Source of the DNA: Nonomuraea pusilla
Lineage (GTDB): Bacteria; Actinomycetota; Actinomycetes; Streptosporangiales; Streptosporangiaceae
Direction of reading: 5' to 3'
Assembly (NCBI RefSeq): GCF_900109355.1
Contig: NZ_FOBF01000009.1
Coordinates: 1-64,000 of the forward strand
Length of the DNA: 64,000 nucleotides
Positions 33,604 through 42,804 of the stretch are shown piece after piece. Below the pieces are notes generated by a model. It did no database searches. It was given only the letters and a program-made list of their open reading frames with translations, and was not told where the DNA came from. Every line of letters begins with the position of its first letter. The stretch's first letter is position 1. A program made the position numbers and the translations under genes.

Positions 33604-34438
33604 GTCCACCTCCCATGAGCAGGCGCGTGGGCTTGTCGAACCTGGCCAGCCGCCGCATCCAGGCGAACCCGGCGCCGAACAGCCCCGCCACCACGACCAG
33701 CACCGCCTGGCCGAGCAGCGAGGTGTACTCGGCGACGTACGACGGGTTGAACAGCACGAGCAGCCCCGCGAACACCAGCGCGGTGACCACCACGATCTGG
33801 ACGCTGCGCCTGGTCGAGCGGCGTTCCGCCTCGACCCTGCGGCGCATGTCGAGCTCCTCGCGGGCCGAGACCGCGAGCGCGCCCAGCACGTCCCGCAGGC
33901 CGGGACCGCGCAGCCGCGAGTTGAGCATCAGCGCGGCGACGACCAGGTCGGCGGAGGGGTCGTCGAGCTCGTCGGCGAACAGGGCGAGCGCCTCGGGCAG
34001 CGCCATCCTGGTGTGCAGCCGGTCGACCATGGCGCGCAGGTGCGGCCTGAGCGTGGGCGCCGCGGCCCTGATCGAGGCGGGGATGGCCTGTTCGAGACCG
34101 GCCGCCCCCGCGATGGTGTCGCGCAGCGACTCGGTCCAGGCGGCCAGGCCCTCCAGCCTGCGCATCGCCGCCCGCTCCTCGGCCGCGCCGCCGGACAGGC
34201 CGCGCCAGGCGAACACCAGCAGCACCGTGCCCGCGGCGACCACCGGCCAGCGCGTGACCAGCAGGACCAGGCCCGCCAGCACCGCCGCGACGGCGGTGCG
34301 GGTCGTGAGCATCTTGACGAGCGGGCGCTTCGGCTGGGGCGGGCGGGGCCGCATGCCGTACAGGGCGATGAGGAACAGGAACGCGCCGCCGCCGATCGCG
34401 GCGCCCGCGAGCAGCGCGAGCGGGTCGAAACCGGCCAT
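33596..34438 (-). CDS. tadB: TadB-like type II/IV secretion F-domain membrane protein
   Basis: The 280-residue protein has two N-terminal helices (about 8-28 and 50-80), a T2SSF domain with SADLVVAALMLNSRLRGPGLRDVLGALA, and two C-terminal helices. It pairs with TadC as the pilus platform. GGGAGG gives nine bases to ATG 34438 and only three to GTG 34444, so I chose ATG; the GTG would overlap the CpaF stop by four bases and is a reasonable alternative. Confidence 0.87.
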   Translation of the reverse strand: MAGFDPLALLAGAAIGGGAFLFLIALYGMRPRPPQPKRPLVKMLTTRTAVAAVLAGLVLLVTRWPVVAAGTVLLVFAWRGLSGGAAEERAAMRRLEGLAAWTESLRDTIAGAAGLEQAIPASIRAAAPTLRPHLRAMVDRLHTRMALPEALALFADELDDPSADLVVAALMLNSRLRGPGLRDVLGALAVSAREELDMRRRVEAERRSTRRSVQIVVVTALVFAGLLVLFNPSYVAEYTSLLGQAVLVVVAGLFGAGFAWMRRLARFDKPTRLLMGGGHG

Positions 34439-34440
34439 CG

Positions 34441-35736
34441 TCACCAGCCTCCCGGGGTGTAGCCGTGGGCCATCAGCTCGTCCAGGCAGGAGACGGGCGC
34501 GTGCGGCACCGCGGGGCCGTCGGGCCCCGGGACGAAGACCTCGCTGGACAGCACCCGCCCGTCGCAGCCGTTGACCTCGCGCACGCTGGAGACGAACCTG
34601 CGCAGCCTGCCGCCGCGGTGGTAGTCGTTGCGCTTCTCGACGAAGACCACGAAGTCGATGGCGCCCGCGATGAGCATGTGCGTGGCGTCGATCGGCAGCC
34701 GCTCGCTCGCCTGCAGCGCGTACGTGGCGATGCGGTTGAAGACCTCCATGCTGGAGTTGGCGTGGATCGTCGAGAGCGAGCCGTCGTTGCCCTGCGTCAT
34801 CGCGTTCAGCATGGTGACGATCTCGTCGCCGAGCACCTCGCCGACGATGACGCGGCTCGGGTTCATGCGCAGCGAGCGGCGTACCAGCTCGGCCATGGTG
34901 ATCTCGCCCTGCCCCTCGGAGTTGGGCAGGCGCTGCTCGAAGGCCACCACGTTCGGATGCAGCTCGGGGAACTGGTCGAGGCCCAGCTCCAGGGCGCGTT
35001 CGACGGTGATGAGCCGCTCGTTCGGCGGGATCTCGTTGGCCAGGGCGCGCAGCAGCGTCGTCTTGCCGGCGTTCGTGGAGCCGGCGATCATGATGTTCTT
35101 GCGGGCCGCGACGGCGGCCGTGAGGAACCTGCCCAGCTCGGGCGTGAGCGTGCCGTTGCCCGCGAGGTCCGACAGGAACACCTTGCCCAGCCGGGCGCGG
35201 CGGATGGACACGGCCGGCCTGACCGTGACGTCCATGACCGCGCTGAGCCTGGAACCGTCGGGCAGCCGCAGGTCGAGCTGCGGGTTCGCGGTGTCGAACG
35301 GCCTGCTCGACAGCCCCGAGTAGGCGGCGAGGATCTGGATCAGCTCGACGAGCTCGTCGTCGGAGTCGGCGACGGGCTCGTGCATGAGCTCCTGGCCGTC
35401 GGCGTAGCCGACGAACACCCGGTCGCAGCCGTTGATGTCGATGTTCTCGACCTCGGTGTCGTCGAGCAGCGGCTGGAGCCTGCCCACGCCGAACAGCGCC
35501 GCGTGGATGCCCGCCGCCAGCGCCTCCTCCTCCTCGACGGTGGGCGGGGTGCGGCCGAGCCCGATCTCGCTGCGCGCGTGCTCCTCCAGCACCTGCGCGA
35601 TCAGCGCCCTGGCGAACTGGCGCTCGTCCTCGCCGGTCATCGGAGGCAGGCCGCCCGCCTGGTCGAGCCGGCGCTGGTGGGCCAGCCGGTCGCCGACCTC
35701 CTGGCGGAACCGCTTGACGAGGGCGTGGTCGATCAT
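34441..35736 (-). CDS. cpaF: CpaF/TadA-type secretion ATPase
   Basis: The 431-residue protein is the hexameric motor ATPase of the Tad pilus. Walker A is GSTNAGKTTLLR, with the Asp and His boxes in VERALELGL and NPSRVIVGEVLGDEIVTMLNAMTQGNDGSLSTIHANS. The N-terminal domain (1-200) is the usual CpaF type. Start ATG 35736 overlaps the CpaE-like stop (ATGA). All catalytic motifs look intact. Confidence 0.94.
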   Translation of the reverse strand: MIDHALVKRFRQEVGDRLAHQRRLDQAGGLPPMTGEDERQFARALIAQVLEEHARSEIGLGRTPPTVEEEEALAAGIHAALFGVGRLQPLLDDTEVENIDINGCDRVFVGYADGQELMHEPVADSDDELVELIQILAAYSGLSSRPFDTANPQLDLRLPDGSRLSAVMDVTVRPAVSIRRARLGKVFLSDLAGNGTLTPELGRFLTAAVAARKNIMIAGSTNAGKTTLLRALANEIPPNERLITVERALELGLDQFPELHPNVVAFEQRLPNSEGQGEITMAELVRRSLRMNPSRVIVGEVLGDEIVTMLNAMTQGNDGSLSTIHANSSMEVFNRIATYALQASERLPIDATHMLIAGAIDFVVFVEKRNDYHRGGRLRRFVSSVREVNGCDGRVLSSEVFVPGPDGPAVPHAPVSCLDELMAHGYTPGGW

Positions 35737-36449
35737 CGGTGGCTCACCAGCCTCGCCGCGAGGTCGCGCGCCGTGCGGACGAGGAGGGAGCGGTCGAGCC
35801 TGCCACCCCACTGGCCGCGCAGCAGCTCGGCGCCCTTGGGGTCGTGGGCCAGGCCGTGGACGAACTCGACGCTCCCGCCGACGATGCTGCGCACGTCCTC
35901 GATGGACGATCGGTAGCTGCGCCAGTCGGCGATGACGACGACGCCGTTCGCCTTGCTGATGGCGAGGCGCTCGCGCAGGTGGGCGACGTGGTCGAGGCTG
36001 GCCCTGGTGAGCAGGACGACCTGCTCGGCCTCGGCGATGAGGTCGCCGAGCTGCGGATGGGCGCCCAGCCTGCCGCAGTCGGCGATCACGTCGCCGTCGG
36101 GCAGCGCGGCGAGCGTGCGGCCGAGCGGGCCCCACAGCCAGGTGAGCCCGGCGGCCTGCTCGCCGTGGGTGAGCCCGAGGAGGACGTCCAGCCCGCCGAT
36201 GATCTTCTGCGTGTGCTGGTGGAGCTGGGCGGGTTCCAGGCCGCGGCGGGCGGTGGCCCCCAGCGTGATGAGTCCCCTGGCCGGGTTCAGCACGCCGCCG
36301 TCGGCGGCGGGCAGCCGGTAGGCGAGGTCGCCGCCCGCGGGGTCGCACTCGGCGAGCAGCACCGGGCGCGGCCAGACGGCGGCCAGGGCCGTGGCGGCGG
36401 TGGTGACGCCGGGCGCCCCCTTGTCGGCGGCCAGCACGATGAGCGCCAC
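35733..36449 (-). CDS. CpaE-like ParA/MinD-family ATPase
   Basis: The 238-residue protein shows a deviant Walker A-like loop (ADKGAPGVTTAATAL), ECDPAGGDLAYRL and a Walker B-like DVIADCGRLG. It lacks the canonical KGG-GKTT lysine pattern: the loop is GAPGVTT, with no Lys before the Thr residues. ATP hydrolysis may therefore be weak or absent. Such proteins localise the Tad apparatus. It starts with GTG two bases after the SAF protein stop. Confidence 0.82.
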   Translation of the reverse strand: MALIVLAADKGAPGVTTAATALAAVWPRPVLLAECDPAGGDLAYRLPAADGGVLNPARGLITLGATARRGLEPAQLHQHTQKIIGGLDVLLGLTHGEQAAGLTWLWGPLGRTLAALPDGDVIADCGRLGAHPQLGDLIAEAEQVVLLTRASLDHVAHLRERLAISKANGVVVIADWRSYRSSIEDVRSIVGGSVEFVHGLAHDPKGAELLRGQWGGRLDRSLLVRTARDLAARLVSHR

Positions 36450-36451
36450 GG

Positions 36452-37120
36452 TCAGCGTCCCCCCGGCAGCTCGGCCACCGCGATCTCACCGCTGGAGGCG
36501 AACGCCACGATCTCCGGCGACGCGGACGAATCCACGATGACGGTGATCTGGGCGGAAGTACCGGTTCTGCCGGACTGGTTCACGCTGAAGACGAGGGCGC
36601 TCTCCGCGAGGACGCGGCTTTCACCCTGAGCCGACCTGTTGGGGACGTGAATGAGCTGGACGCGGTCGCCTTCCTTCACGCCCGCGGGGATCTGGCCGGG
36701 TTTCAGGGAGAGCCCCACGGTGGCCTTTCCCGCACCCAGCTCGGAGCTCGTCCTGACGCCCATCTGGCTGGTGAGCAGCGTGCCGGGCAAGATGGTGACC
36801 GCCGCGAAGCTGTCGAGCACCTCGGCCCTGTGCGACCAGCCGACGTAGTCGACGCCCGTGTCGGCGGCGACCTTCACTTCCTCTATCGACTTCTCCGTGA
36901 AGCGCTGGCCCGCGCCGACCTGCTGGCTGACGCGGATGGCGGACACCCGGTCGCCGCTGCGCAGCACCAGCAGCGTCGTGGCCAGCGCGCCGCCGAGGAC
37001 GAGCAGCACGGCGAGCGCCGCGAGGGCCGGCTTGCGCTCTCGGGGTGGGACGGGGAGCTTGCGCGAGGCAGGGCCGGACAACCCCGCCGCGTTGACGGCA
37101 GGCTTTTCACTGGTCCTCAT
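36452..37120 (-). CDS. SAF-domain protein, CpaB/RcpC-like
   Basis: The 222-residue protein has a cytoplasmic Pro/Arg-rich N-terminus, one membrane helix (PALAALAVLLVLGGALATTLLVL, about 30-52) and a SAF domain (VSAIRVSQQVGAGQRFTEKSIEEVKVA) followed by LKPGQIPAGVKEGDRVQLI. That is the RcpC/CpaB layout of Tad loci, thought to interact with the cell envelope. It is the first gene of the operon. ATG 37120 is ten bases after GGGAG; a longer reading would cross the 37139-37156 palindrome. Confidence 0.83.
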   Translation of the reverse strand: MRTSEKPAVNAAGLSGPASRKLPVPPRERKPALAALAVLLVLGGALATTLLVLRSGDRVSAIRVSQQVGAGQRFTEKSIEEVKVAADTGVDYVGWSHRAEVLDSFAAVTILPGTLLTSQMGVRTSSELGAGKATVGLSLKPGQIPAGVKEGDRVQLIHVPNRSAQGESRVLAESALVFSVNQSGRTGTSAQITVIVDSSASPEIVAFASSGEIAVAELPGGR

Positions 37121-37138
37121 GGGTGGGGGGCTCCCGAT

Positions 37139-37156
37139 GTGAATTGTGGAATTCAC
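37139..37156 (-). promoter_or_regulatory. Perfect palindrome upstream of the Tad operon
   Basis: GTGAATT-GTGG-AATTCAC at 37139-37156 has perfect 7-base arms around four bases and is the only such AT-containing palindrome nearby. It lies 18 bp before the first Tad gene's ATG, so a bound dimeric regulator would control the whole 10.5-kb operon. The binding protein is unknown. Confidence 0.65.
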
Positions 37157-37547
37157 GCCATTATGTAAGCCGCTTGCTGATGGCGGGGGCGGAATGCGAG
37201 GAACCATGCTCGTTTCGCAGGTGGCGCCGTGTCAACCGCGATTCATCGATGCCTGTTGTTTCTACCAAGTTGACTAATACCGATTTTTCATGACCTGGGA
37301 GAGATTGAGGTGGCGGCGGGCGCGGGGTGCTGGGGGTGCTGGGGGGTGCTGCGCTGCGACGGGTGGACTTGACTTAATACCATCAGTCCCTTTATTCACA
37401 GCTTTTTCAGCGCTTCACATAAACGCAGGTGGCAGGGTCGCGGAGTTATCCACAGATCGCGATTGTCATGCCCGTGCCGTCAACCGGCGGGCCTAACCTC
37501 GCTGCGGGCGTTACCTTGGCGCCCGGAGTCGAGCGAGGAGACGGCAC
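37157..37547. other. Divergent intergenic region between the Tad operon and the FHA-FtsK gene
   Basis: About 390 bp with several AT-rich blocks (37250-37292, 37370-37430) likely to hold promoters for both directions. A perfect DnaA-box-like TTATCCACA occurs at 37446-37454, alone. GAGGAG at 37535-37540 is the ribosome binding site of the downstream gene. I see no coding sequence. Confidence 0.5.
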
Positions 37548-40500
37548 ATGCGCATCATGCTCACCGTCCTCGGCGAGCAGGGCGGCCGAGACGTCGTGAT
37601 CGACGGCGCCGACGACGCCACCGTGGCCGCCGTCAGCGCGGCGGTCAGCGACCAGGGCCCGCTGGCCGACGTCGTCAGCCTGCCGCGCACCAGGGCGCCG
37701 TACGCGCCGGTCGGCGCCGGCAGTGAGCCGCGGGTGCCGAGGCCGCGCCGCCCCGAGCGGGCCGCCCCCGAGCCCGAGCCGCCCACCCTGTGGCGCGACG
37801 GCCGTCCGCTCGACCCGCGCGCCCGCGTGCTGTCCGTCCTGCGCGACGGCGACAAGGTGGCGCTCGACCCCCGGCACGCCCTCGCCACGCTCGTCGCGGA
37901 GCCCGGTGGCGTGGCCGAGATCAGGGTCGTGGGCGGCCCCGCCGCGGGCGCCGTGCACAGGCTCGCGCTCGGGGCGCACGTCATCGGCTCCGACCCGGCC
38001 TGCGCCGTCTGCGTGGCCGACCCCGCGCTCGCCGCCGAGGCCGTGCTCGTCCGCGTCACGCCCGAGGCCGTCACCGTCGAGCCCGCGCCGCGCAGGCGTC
38101 CGGGGCAGGCGCCGCCGCCCAAGCTCAAGGGCCGGTGGGCGGGCGAGGTGGCCGAGCTGAGCGCCCGCACCGCCGAGCGCGAGGCGGCCGAGCTGGCCGC
38201 CGAGAGCGGCGACGTGCCCGAGCTCGGCGGCGGCCCGCTCGCCGAGCCCGCGGAATGGCCCGGCGAGACGCTGCTGACCTGCGGCTCCTCGGTCTTCGTG
38301 CTGAGCCGGGTCGAACCGGGCGACGCCCACCTGACGCCGCGCCCCGAGGGCGGCCTCGCCTACAACCGGCCGCCCAGGCTGCGCCGTCCAGAGCCGCGGC
38401 GCGCGTTCGTCAGGCCGAAGGAGCCCAGCAGGAACGAGGGGCTGCGGCTGCAGCTGCTCGCCGCGTTCCTGCCCGCCGTGCTCGGCCTGACGCTCGCCCT
38501 GGCGCTCCAGCAGTGGTACTACCTGCTCGTCGCCCTGATGACGCCGATCATCATGATCGGCCAGTGGTGGAGCGACCGCCGCCACGGCAAGAAGCAGCAC
38601 AGGAAGGCGATGAAGGAGTACACCGAGCGGCTGCGGGCGTACGAGGAGGAGGTCGAGGCGGCCAGGGCGGCCGACGAGGCCGTGCGCAGGGACGACGCGC
38701 CCGACCCCGCGCAGGTCCTGCTCACCGCCACCGGCCCCAGGCGGCGGCTGTGGGAGCGGCGCGTCCACGACCCCGACGCGCTGCGGCTCCGCGTCGGGCT
38801 CGCCGACCTGCCCGCCGACCTGGAGCTGTCCGAGGAGCAGGGCGAGCGGCTGCCCCCGCCCGTGTGCCGCGCGGTGCCGGTGGCGCTGCCCATGCGCAGG
38901 CTGGGCGTCGCCGGCGTCACCGGCCCCCGCACGGCGGCGATCGGGCTGGCGAGCTGGCTCGTCGCCCAGGCCGCAGCCCTGCACAGCCCGCGCGACCTGG
39001 CGATCGTCGTGGTGTCCGCGCACCCCGACGCCGAACGCCGCTGGGGATGGGCCCGCTGGCTGCCGCACTGCGCCCCCCGGGCGGGCGAGGAGTGCGTGGC
39101 GCTCGTCGGCGCCGACCCCGAGTCGGCCGCGCGCCGCGTCTCCGAGCTGGCCTCCCTCATCGACGAACGGCAGAACGCCCAGGCCCCCGAGCTGGGCAAG
39201 ACCCCCACGGGCTGGGACGACCTGGGCGGCCGCGACCGGCCCGCCTTCTCGTACGACACCAGGCCCTACGACGTGCTCGTGGTCCTCGACGGCGCGCAGG
39301 TGCTGCGCGGCCTGCCCAGCATGCCGCAGGTGCTGCGGCAGGGGCCGCCCCACGGCGTGTTCACCCTGGCCGTCGACGACGACCAGCGCCTGCTGCCCGA
39401 AGAGTGCCAGACGGTGGCCGAGTGCGGCGACGACAACCTCGTCCGGCTGCGCGGCGGCGGCCTCGACGTCCTCGGCCCCGTCCTCGCCGACCTGGTGTCG
39501 CCCGCCTGGTGCGACAGGGTCGCCAGGGCCCTCGCACCCATCCGCGACGTCAGCAGGGACGACCCCGCCGGCAACCTGCCGGGCGCCGTCCGGCTGCTCG
39601 ACCTGCTCGGCATGCCCGCGCCCGACGGCAAGGAGCTGGCCGCGCGCTGGGGCGACCACGGCAGCACCCGCGCCGTCATCGGCGTCGGCCCCGACGGGCC
39701 GTTCTCCGTCGACCTGCGGCTCGACGGGCCCCACGGCCTGATCGCGGGCACCACCGGCGCGGGCAAGTCCGAGCTGCTGCAGACCCTCATCTCCGCGCTC
39801 GCCGTCGCCAACCGGCCCGACCAGCTCACGTTCGTGCTCATCGACTACAAGGGCGGCGCGGCCTTCAAGGAGTGCGTACGCCTGCCGCACACCGTCGGCA
39901 TGGTCACCGACCTCGACGGCCACCTCACGCAGCGGGCGCTCGACTCGCTCGCGGCGGAGATCCGGCGCAGGGAACGCCTGCTGGCGGCCGCCGGGGCGAA
40001 GGACATCGACGACTACACCGGGCCCGCGCTGCCGCGGCTCGTCCTGATCATCGACGAGTTCGCGGCGCTCGTGGCCGAACTGCCCGACTTCGTCGCCGGG
40101 CTCGTCGACATCGCCAGGCGCGGACGGTCGCTGGGCATCCACCTGATCCTGGCGACGCAGCGTCCCGCGGGGGTGGTGACCGCCGACATCCAGGCCAACA
40201 CGTCGCTGCGCATCGCGCTCAGGGTGACCGAACCGGCCGAGTCCGCCGACGTCATCGACACGCCCGAGGCCGCCCACATCTCCAAGTCCACTCCGGGCCG
40301 CTGCTACGTCCGCTCAGGGGTGGGCACGGCCACAGCCGTGCAGACGGCCCGCGTAGGCGGCCGCGCCCCCCTGCCCCGACTCGCAGGCTCCCCACCACCC
40401 GCTACGGGCACCGGGCTCGGGGGTGACCTGCTGGCCGGCCTCGGCAGCCCGCTCGGGGCCGGGGCGCAGTCCGCCCCGAGCCGCCCGCTCGCGGGCTCTC

Positions 40501-42329
40501 CGCCGTCCCGTCCCGGCGCGCCGCCCGGCGGTGGCGCGGGGCCTGGAGGGCGGGGCGGGGGAAGCGTGCGTGCCGTCGAGGTGAAGTGGCGCGCTCTCGG
40601 CAGGCCGCTGCCCAAGGCGCCCGAGCCCGAGGAGGCGTCCGGGGTCACCGACCTCAGCCTGCTCGCCGACGCCCTCATCGAGGCGGCCCGCGTCGCCGGG
40701 GTGCCCGATCAGCCCAGACCCTGGCTGGAGCCCCTTCCCACCCACCTCGTGCTCGACCTCCCCTCCGCTCCCGGCCACCTGCCGGAGGAGGTCCCGCCGC
40801 TGCCGTTCGGCACGACCGACCGGCCGTGGGCGCAGGACCGCCGCCCCCTCACGCTCGACCTGGCGCACGGCGGCCACCTCCTCATCGCGGGCGCCGCCCG
40901 CAGCGGCCGGTCCACCGCCCTGCGCACCCTCGCCGGCTCCATCGCCGCGTACGCGTCGCCGGGCGACGTCCACGTCCACGCCGTCGACTGCGGCTCCGGG
41001 GCGCTCCTGCCGCTGGTCGCCATGCCGCACTGCGGCGCGGTCGTCACCCGCGACCAGCTCGACCGGGTCGAACGCCTCCTCACCCGGCTGCGTGCCGAGG
41101 TGGCCCGCCGCCAGCAGCTCCTGGCCGAGGCGGGGCACGCCTCGCTGGCCGAGTACCGCCAGGCCGGCCACCGCCTCCCCTGGCTGGTGCTGATGCTCGA
41201 CCGGTGGGAGGGGTTCGTCGCCGCGTTCGAGAGCTACGACTACGGCCGCCTCATCGAGTCGCTGCTCCACCTCCTGCAGGAGGGGCCCGCGGTGGGGTTG
41301 CGGGCGGTGGTCACCAGCGACAGGTCGGGGCTGCTCGGGCAGGTGTCCACCGTGTTCGACGACCGCCTGCTGCTCCGCCTCACCGACCAGAGCGACTTCG
41401 CGCTCGCCGGCTTCCCCCTCAAGGGGCTGCCCACGTCCATGCCGCCGGGGCGGGCGCTGTCGATGGGCGAGCACGGCATCGTCGAGCACCAGATCGCCCT
41501 GCTCTCCTCCGACCCCTCCGGCCCGGCCCAGGTGGCCGCCCTCCAGTCCCTGGCCCGCACCGCCACCATGCCGGGGCCGTACGAGGAGGGGCACGAAGCG
41601 GTTCCGGCCGGGCAGGGGGCGTGGCGGTGGGCAGGCGAGCCGCCGCTGCGGGTCGACACCCTCCCCATGCGCATCACCGCCTCCCAGGCCATGGCGCTCG
41701 CTCCCGGGTTCCTGCCGCCGTCGCCGCTCTGGGCGCTGGTCGGGGTGGGCGGCGACGCGCTGTCCCCGCTCGGGCTCGACCTGCTGGCCCACGGTCCTGG
41801 CGCCGTCATCGCGGGTCCCGCGCGTTCGGGGCGCTCGTCCGTCCTGCTGACGGCCGCCCACTCGCTGCTCGCGCGCGGCACGCCGGTCATCGCGGTGGCC
41901 CCGCGGCGCAGCCCCCTGCGCGACCTGGCCGGCGCGGTGGCCGTCCTCGACGGCAACGCCACCGACCTGGCCGACCTGGTGGCGAGCCACCGGCAGTACG
42001 TCGTACTCGTGGACGACGCCGAACTCGTCAACCCGGACAGCCCGCTGGGCACGGCGCTGGAAGAGGTGCTCCGGTCCGGGAGAGACGGCGATCACGGCCT
42101 GCTGATCGCCGGCTCCACGGGTGACCTGGCGGTGGCGTACCGGGGGTTCGTGGCGGAGGCGCGCAAGTCGCGTACGGGCGTGCTGCTGGCGGTGCAGGGC
42201 CAGACGGACGGCGACCTCTTCACGATCCGGCTTCCCCGAGGGGCATCCGGCGGCCCCCCGGGCCGCGGCCTCCTGGTCACCACCGGCACCGTCACCCCCA
42301 TCCAGTCGGCCCTCCCCGACCCCACCTGA
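37548..42329 (+). CDS. FHA-domain FtsK/SpoIIIE-type ATPase (EccC/EssC-like)
   Basis: The 1593-residue protein has an N-terminal ubiquitin-like/FHA region (about 1-190, with VVGGPAAGAVHRLALGAHVIGSDPACAVCV), two membrane helices (about 300-340) and three FtsK-type ATPase domains. Domain 1 has an intact Walker A (GTTGAGKSELLQT, about 733) and Walker B (LVLIIDEFAAL). Domains 2 and 3 have GAARSGRST (about 1114) and GPARSGRSS (about 1422), where Arg replaces the Walker Lys. That organisation is seen in EssC/EccC coupling ATPases of T7SS. It is separate from the canonical EccC starting at 62905. ATG follows GAGGAG by seven bases. Confidence 0.88.
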   Translation: MRIMLTVLGEQGGRDVVIDGADDATVAAVSAAVSDQGPLADVVSLPRTRAPYAPVGAGSEPRVPRPRRPERAAPEPEPPTLWRDGRPLDPRARVLSVLRDGDKVALDPRHALATLVAEPGGVAEIRVVGGPAAGAVHRLALGAHVIGSDPACAVCVADPALAAEAVLVRVTPEAVTVEPAPRRRPGQAPPPKLKGRWAGEVAELSARTAEREAAELAAESGDVPELGGGPLAEPAEWPGETLLTCGSSVFVLSRVEPGDAHLTPRPEGGLAYNRPPRLRRPEPRRAFVRPKEPSRNEGLRLQLLAAFLPAVLGLTLALALQQWYYLLVALMTPIIMIGQWWSDRRHGKKQHRKAMKEYTERLRAYEEEVEAARAADEAVRRDDAPDPAQVLLTATGPRRRLWERRVHDPDALRLRVGLADLPADLELSEEQGERLPPPVCRAVPVALPMRRLGVAGVTGPRTAAIGLASWLVAQAAALHSPRDLAIVVVSAHPDAERRWGWARWLPHCAPRAGEECVALVGADPESAARRVSELASLIDERQNAQAPELGKTPTGWDDLGGRDRPAFSYDTRPYDVLVVLDGAQVLRGLPSMPQVLRQGPPHGVFTLAVDDDQRLLPEECQTVAECGDDNLVRLRGGGLDVLGPVLADLVSPAWCDRVARALAPIRDVSRDDPAGNLPGAVRLLDLLGMPAPDGKELAARWGDHGSTRAVIGVGPDGPFSVDLRLDGPHGLIAGTTGAGKSELLQTLISALAVANRPDQLTFVLIDYKGGAAFKECVRLPHTVGMVTDLDGHLTQRALDSLAAEIRRRERLLAAAGAKDIDDYTGPALPRLVLIIDEFAALVAELPDFVAGLVDIARRGRSLGIHLILATQRPAGVVTADIQANTSLRIALRVTEPAESADVIDTPEAAHISKSTPGRCYVRSGVGTATAVQTARVGGRAPLPRLAGSPPPATGTGLGGDLLAGLGSPLGAGAQSAPSRPLAGSPPSRPGAPPGGGAGPGGRGGGSVRAVEVKWRALGRPLPKAPEPEEASGVTDLSLLADALIEAARVAGVPDQPRPWLEPLPTHLVLDLPSAPGHLPEEVPPLPFGTTDRPWAQDRRPLTLDLAHGGHLLIAGAARSGRSTALRTLAGSIAAYASPGDVHVHAVDCGSGALLPLVAMPHCGAVVTRDQLDRVERLLTRLRAEVARRQQLLAEAGHASLAEYRQAGHRLPWLVLMLDRWEGFVAAFESYDYGRLIESLLHLLQEGPAVGLRAVVTSDRSGLLGQVSTVFDDRLLLRLTDQSDFALAGFPLKGLPTSMPPGRALSMGEHGIVEHQIALLSSDPSGPAQVAALQSLARTATMPGPYEEGHEAVPAGQGAWRWAGEPPLRVDTLPMRITASQAMALAPGFLPPSPLWALVGVGGDALSPLGLDLLAHGPGAVIAGPARSGRSSVLLTAAHSLLARGTPVIAVAPRRSPLRDLAGAVAVLDGNATDLADLVASHRQYVVLVDDAELVNPDSPLGTALEEVLRSGRDGDHGLLIAGSTGDLAVAYRGFVAEARKSRTGVLLAVQGQTDGDLFTIRLPRGASGGPPGRGLLVTTGTVTPIQSALPDPT

Positions 42330-42486
42330 CCCCGCCCCAGGAACAACCCGAGGGGAGGAAGAAGAAGCCACGAGCGAGCCGACCACCCCGATGCGTCCGC
42401 CACACGGCCCCGCCACAAGCCCTTCCGCCGACGCAGAGGGCAGACCAGCAACGCAGCCGGACTGCCGCCGGGTAAGGAGCTAGGCC

Positions 42487-42716
42487 ACCAGCCGAACCAC
42501 CACCTGGCAGACACCCCAGGCAACCAGCCGAACCACCGCCGGGCAGGCACCCGGTCCACCAGCCGAACCACCGCCTGGTGAGGAGCAGGGCCACTGGGAA
42601 ACACCTGGTCGGGGGCCACACCTTGCCGTGGTTCCACCGCCCGGTAGGCGCGAGGGCATCCAGCCTTCCACCGCCCGGTAGGCGCGAGGGCATCCAGCCT
42701 TCCACCGCCCCTGAGG
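42487..42716. repeat. Intergenic direct-repeat region after the FHA-FtsK gene
   Basis: The 475-bp gap 42330-42804 contains ACCAGCCGAACCACC three times (42487, 42523, 42558; spacing 36 and 35 bp). It also holds a perfect 34-bp tandem duplication (42632-42665 and 42666-42699) followed by a partial third copy. I see no gene with good codon use here. Repeats of this size are not a CRISPR array because there are no unique spacers. Confidence 0.75.
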
Positions 42717-42804
42717 AGATGGGGCACCTGGCGGATCCGGTGTCCGGCCGCGTCTTAGCGCTCCTGACAGAAGCGTCCGAACGGAGCGACAGCCAGTTTC
42801 AGGT

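Noticed and set aside
37446-37454. Perfect DnaA-box-like TTATCCACA
   Set aside because: It stands alone without the cluster of boxes expected at an origin; a single 9-mer is expected by chance in 64 kb with some AT-rich gaps.
42487-42716. CRISPR-like repeats
   Set aside because: Repeat units abut or have short similar spacers and do not show unique spacers of constant length; no cas gene is nearby.
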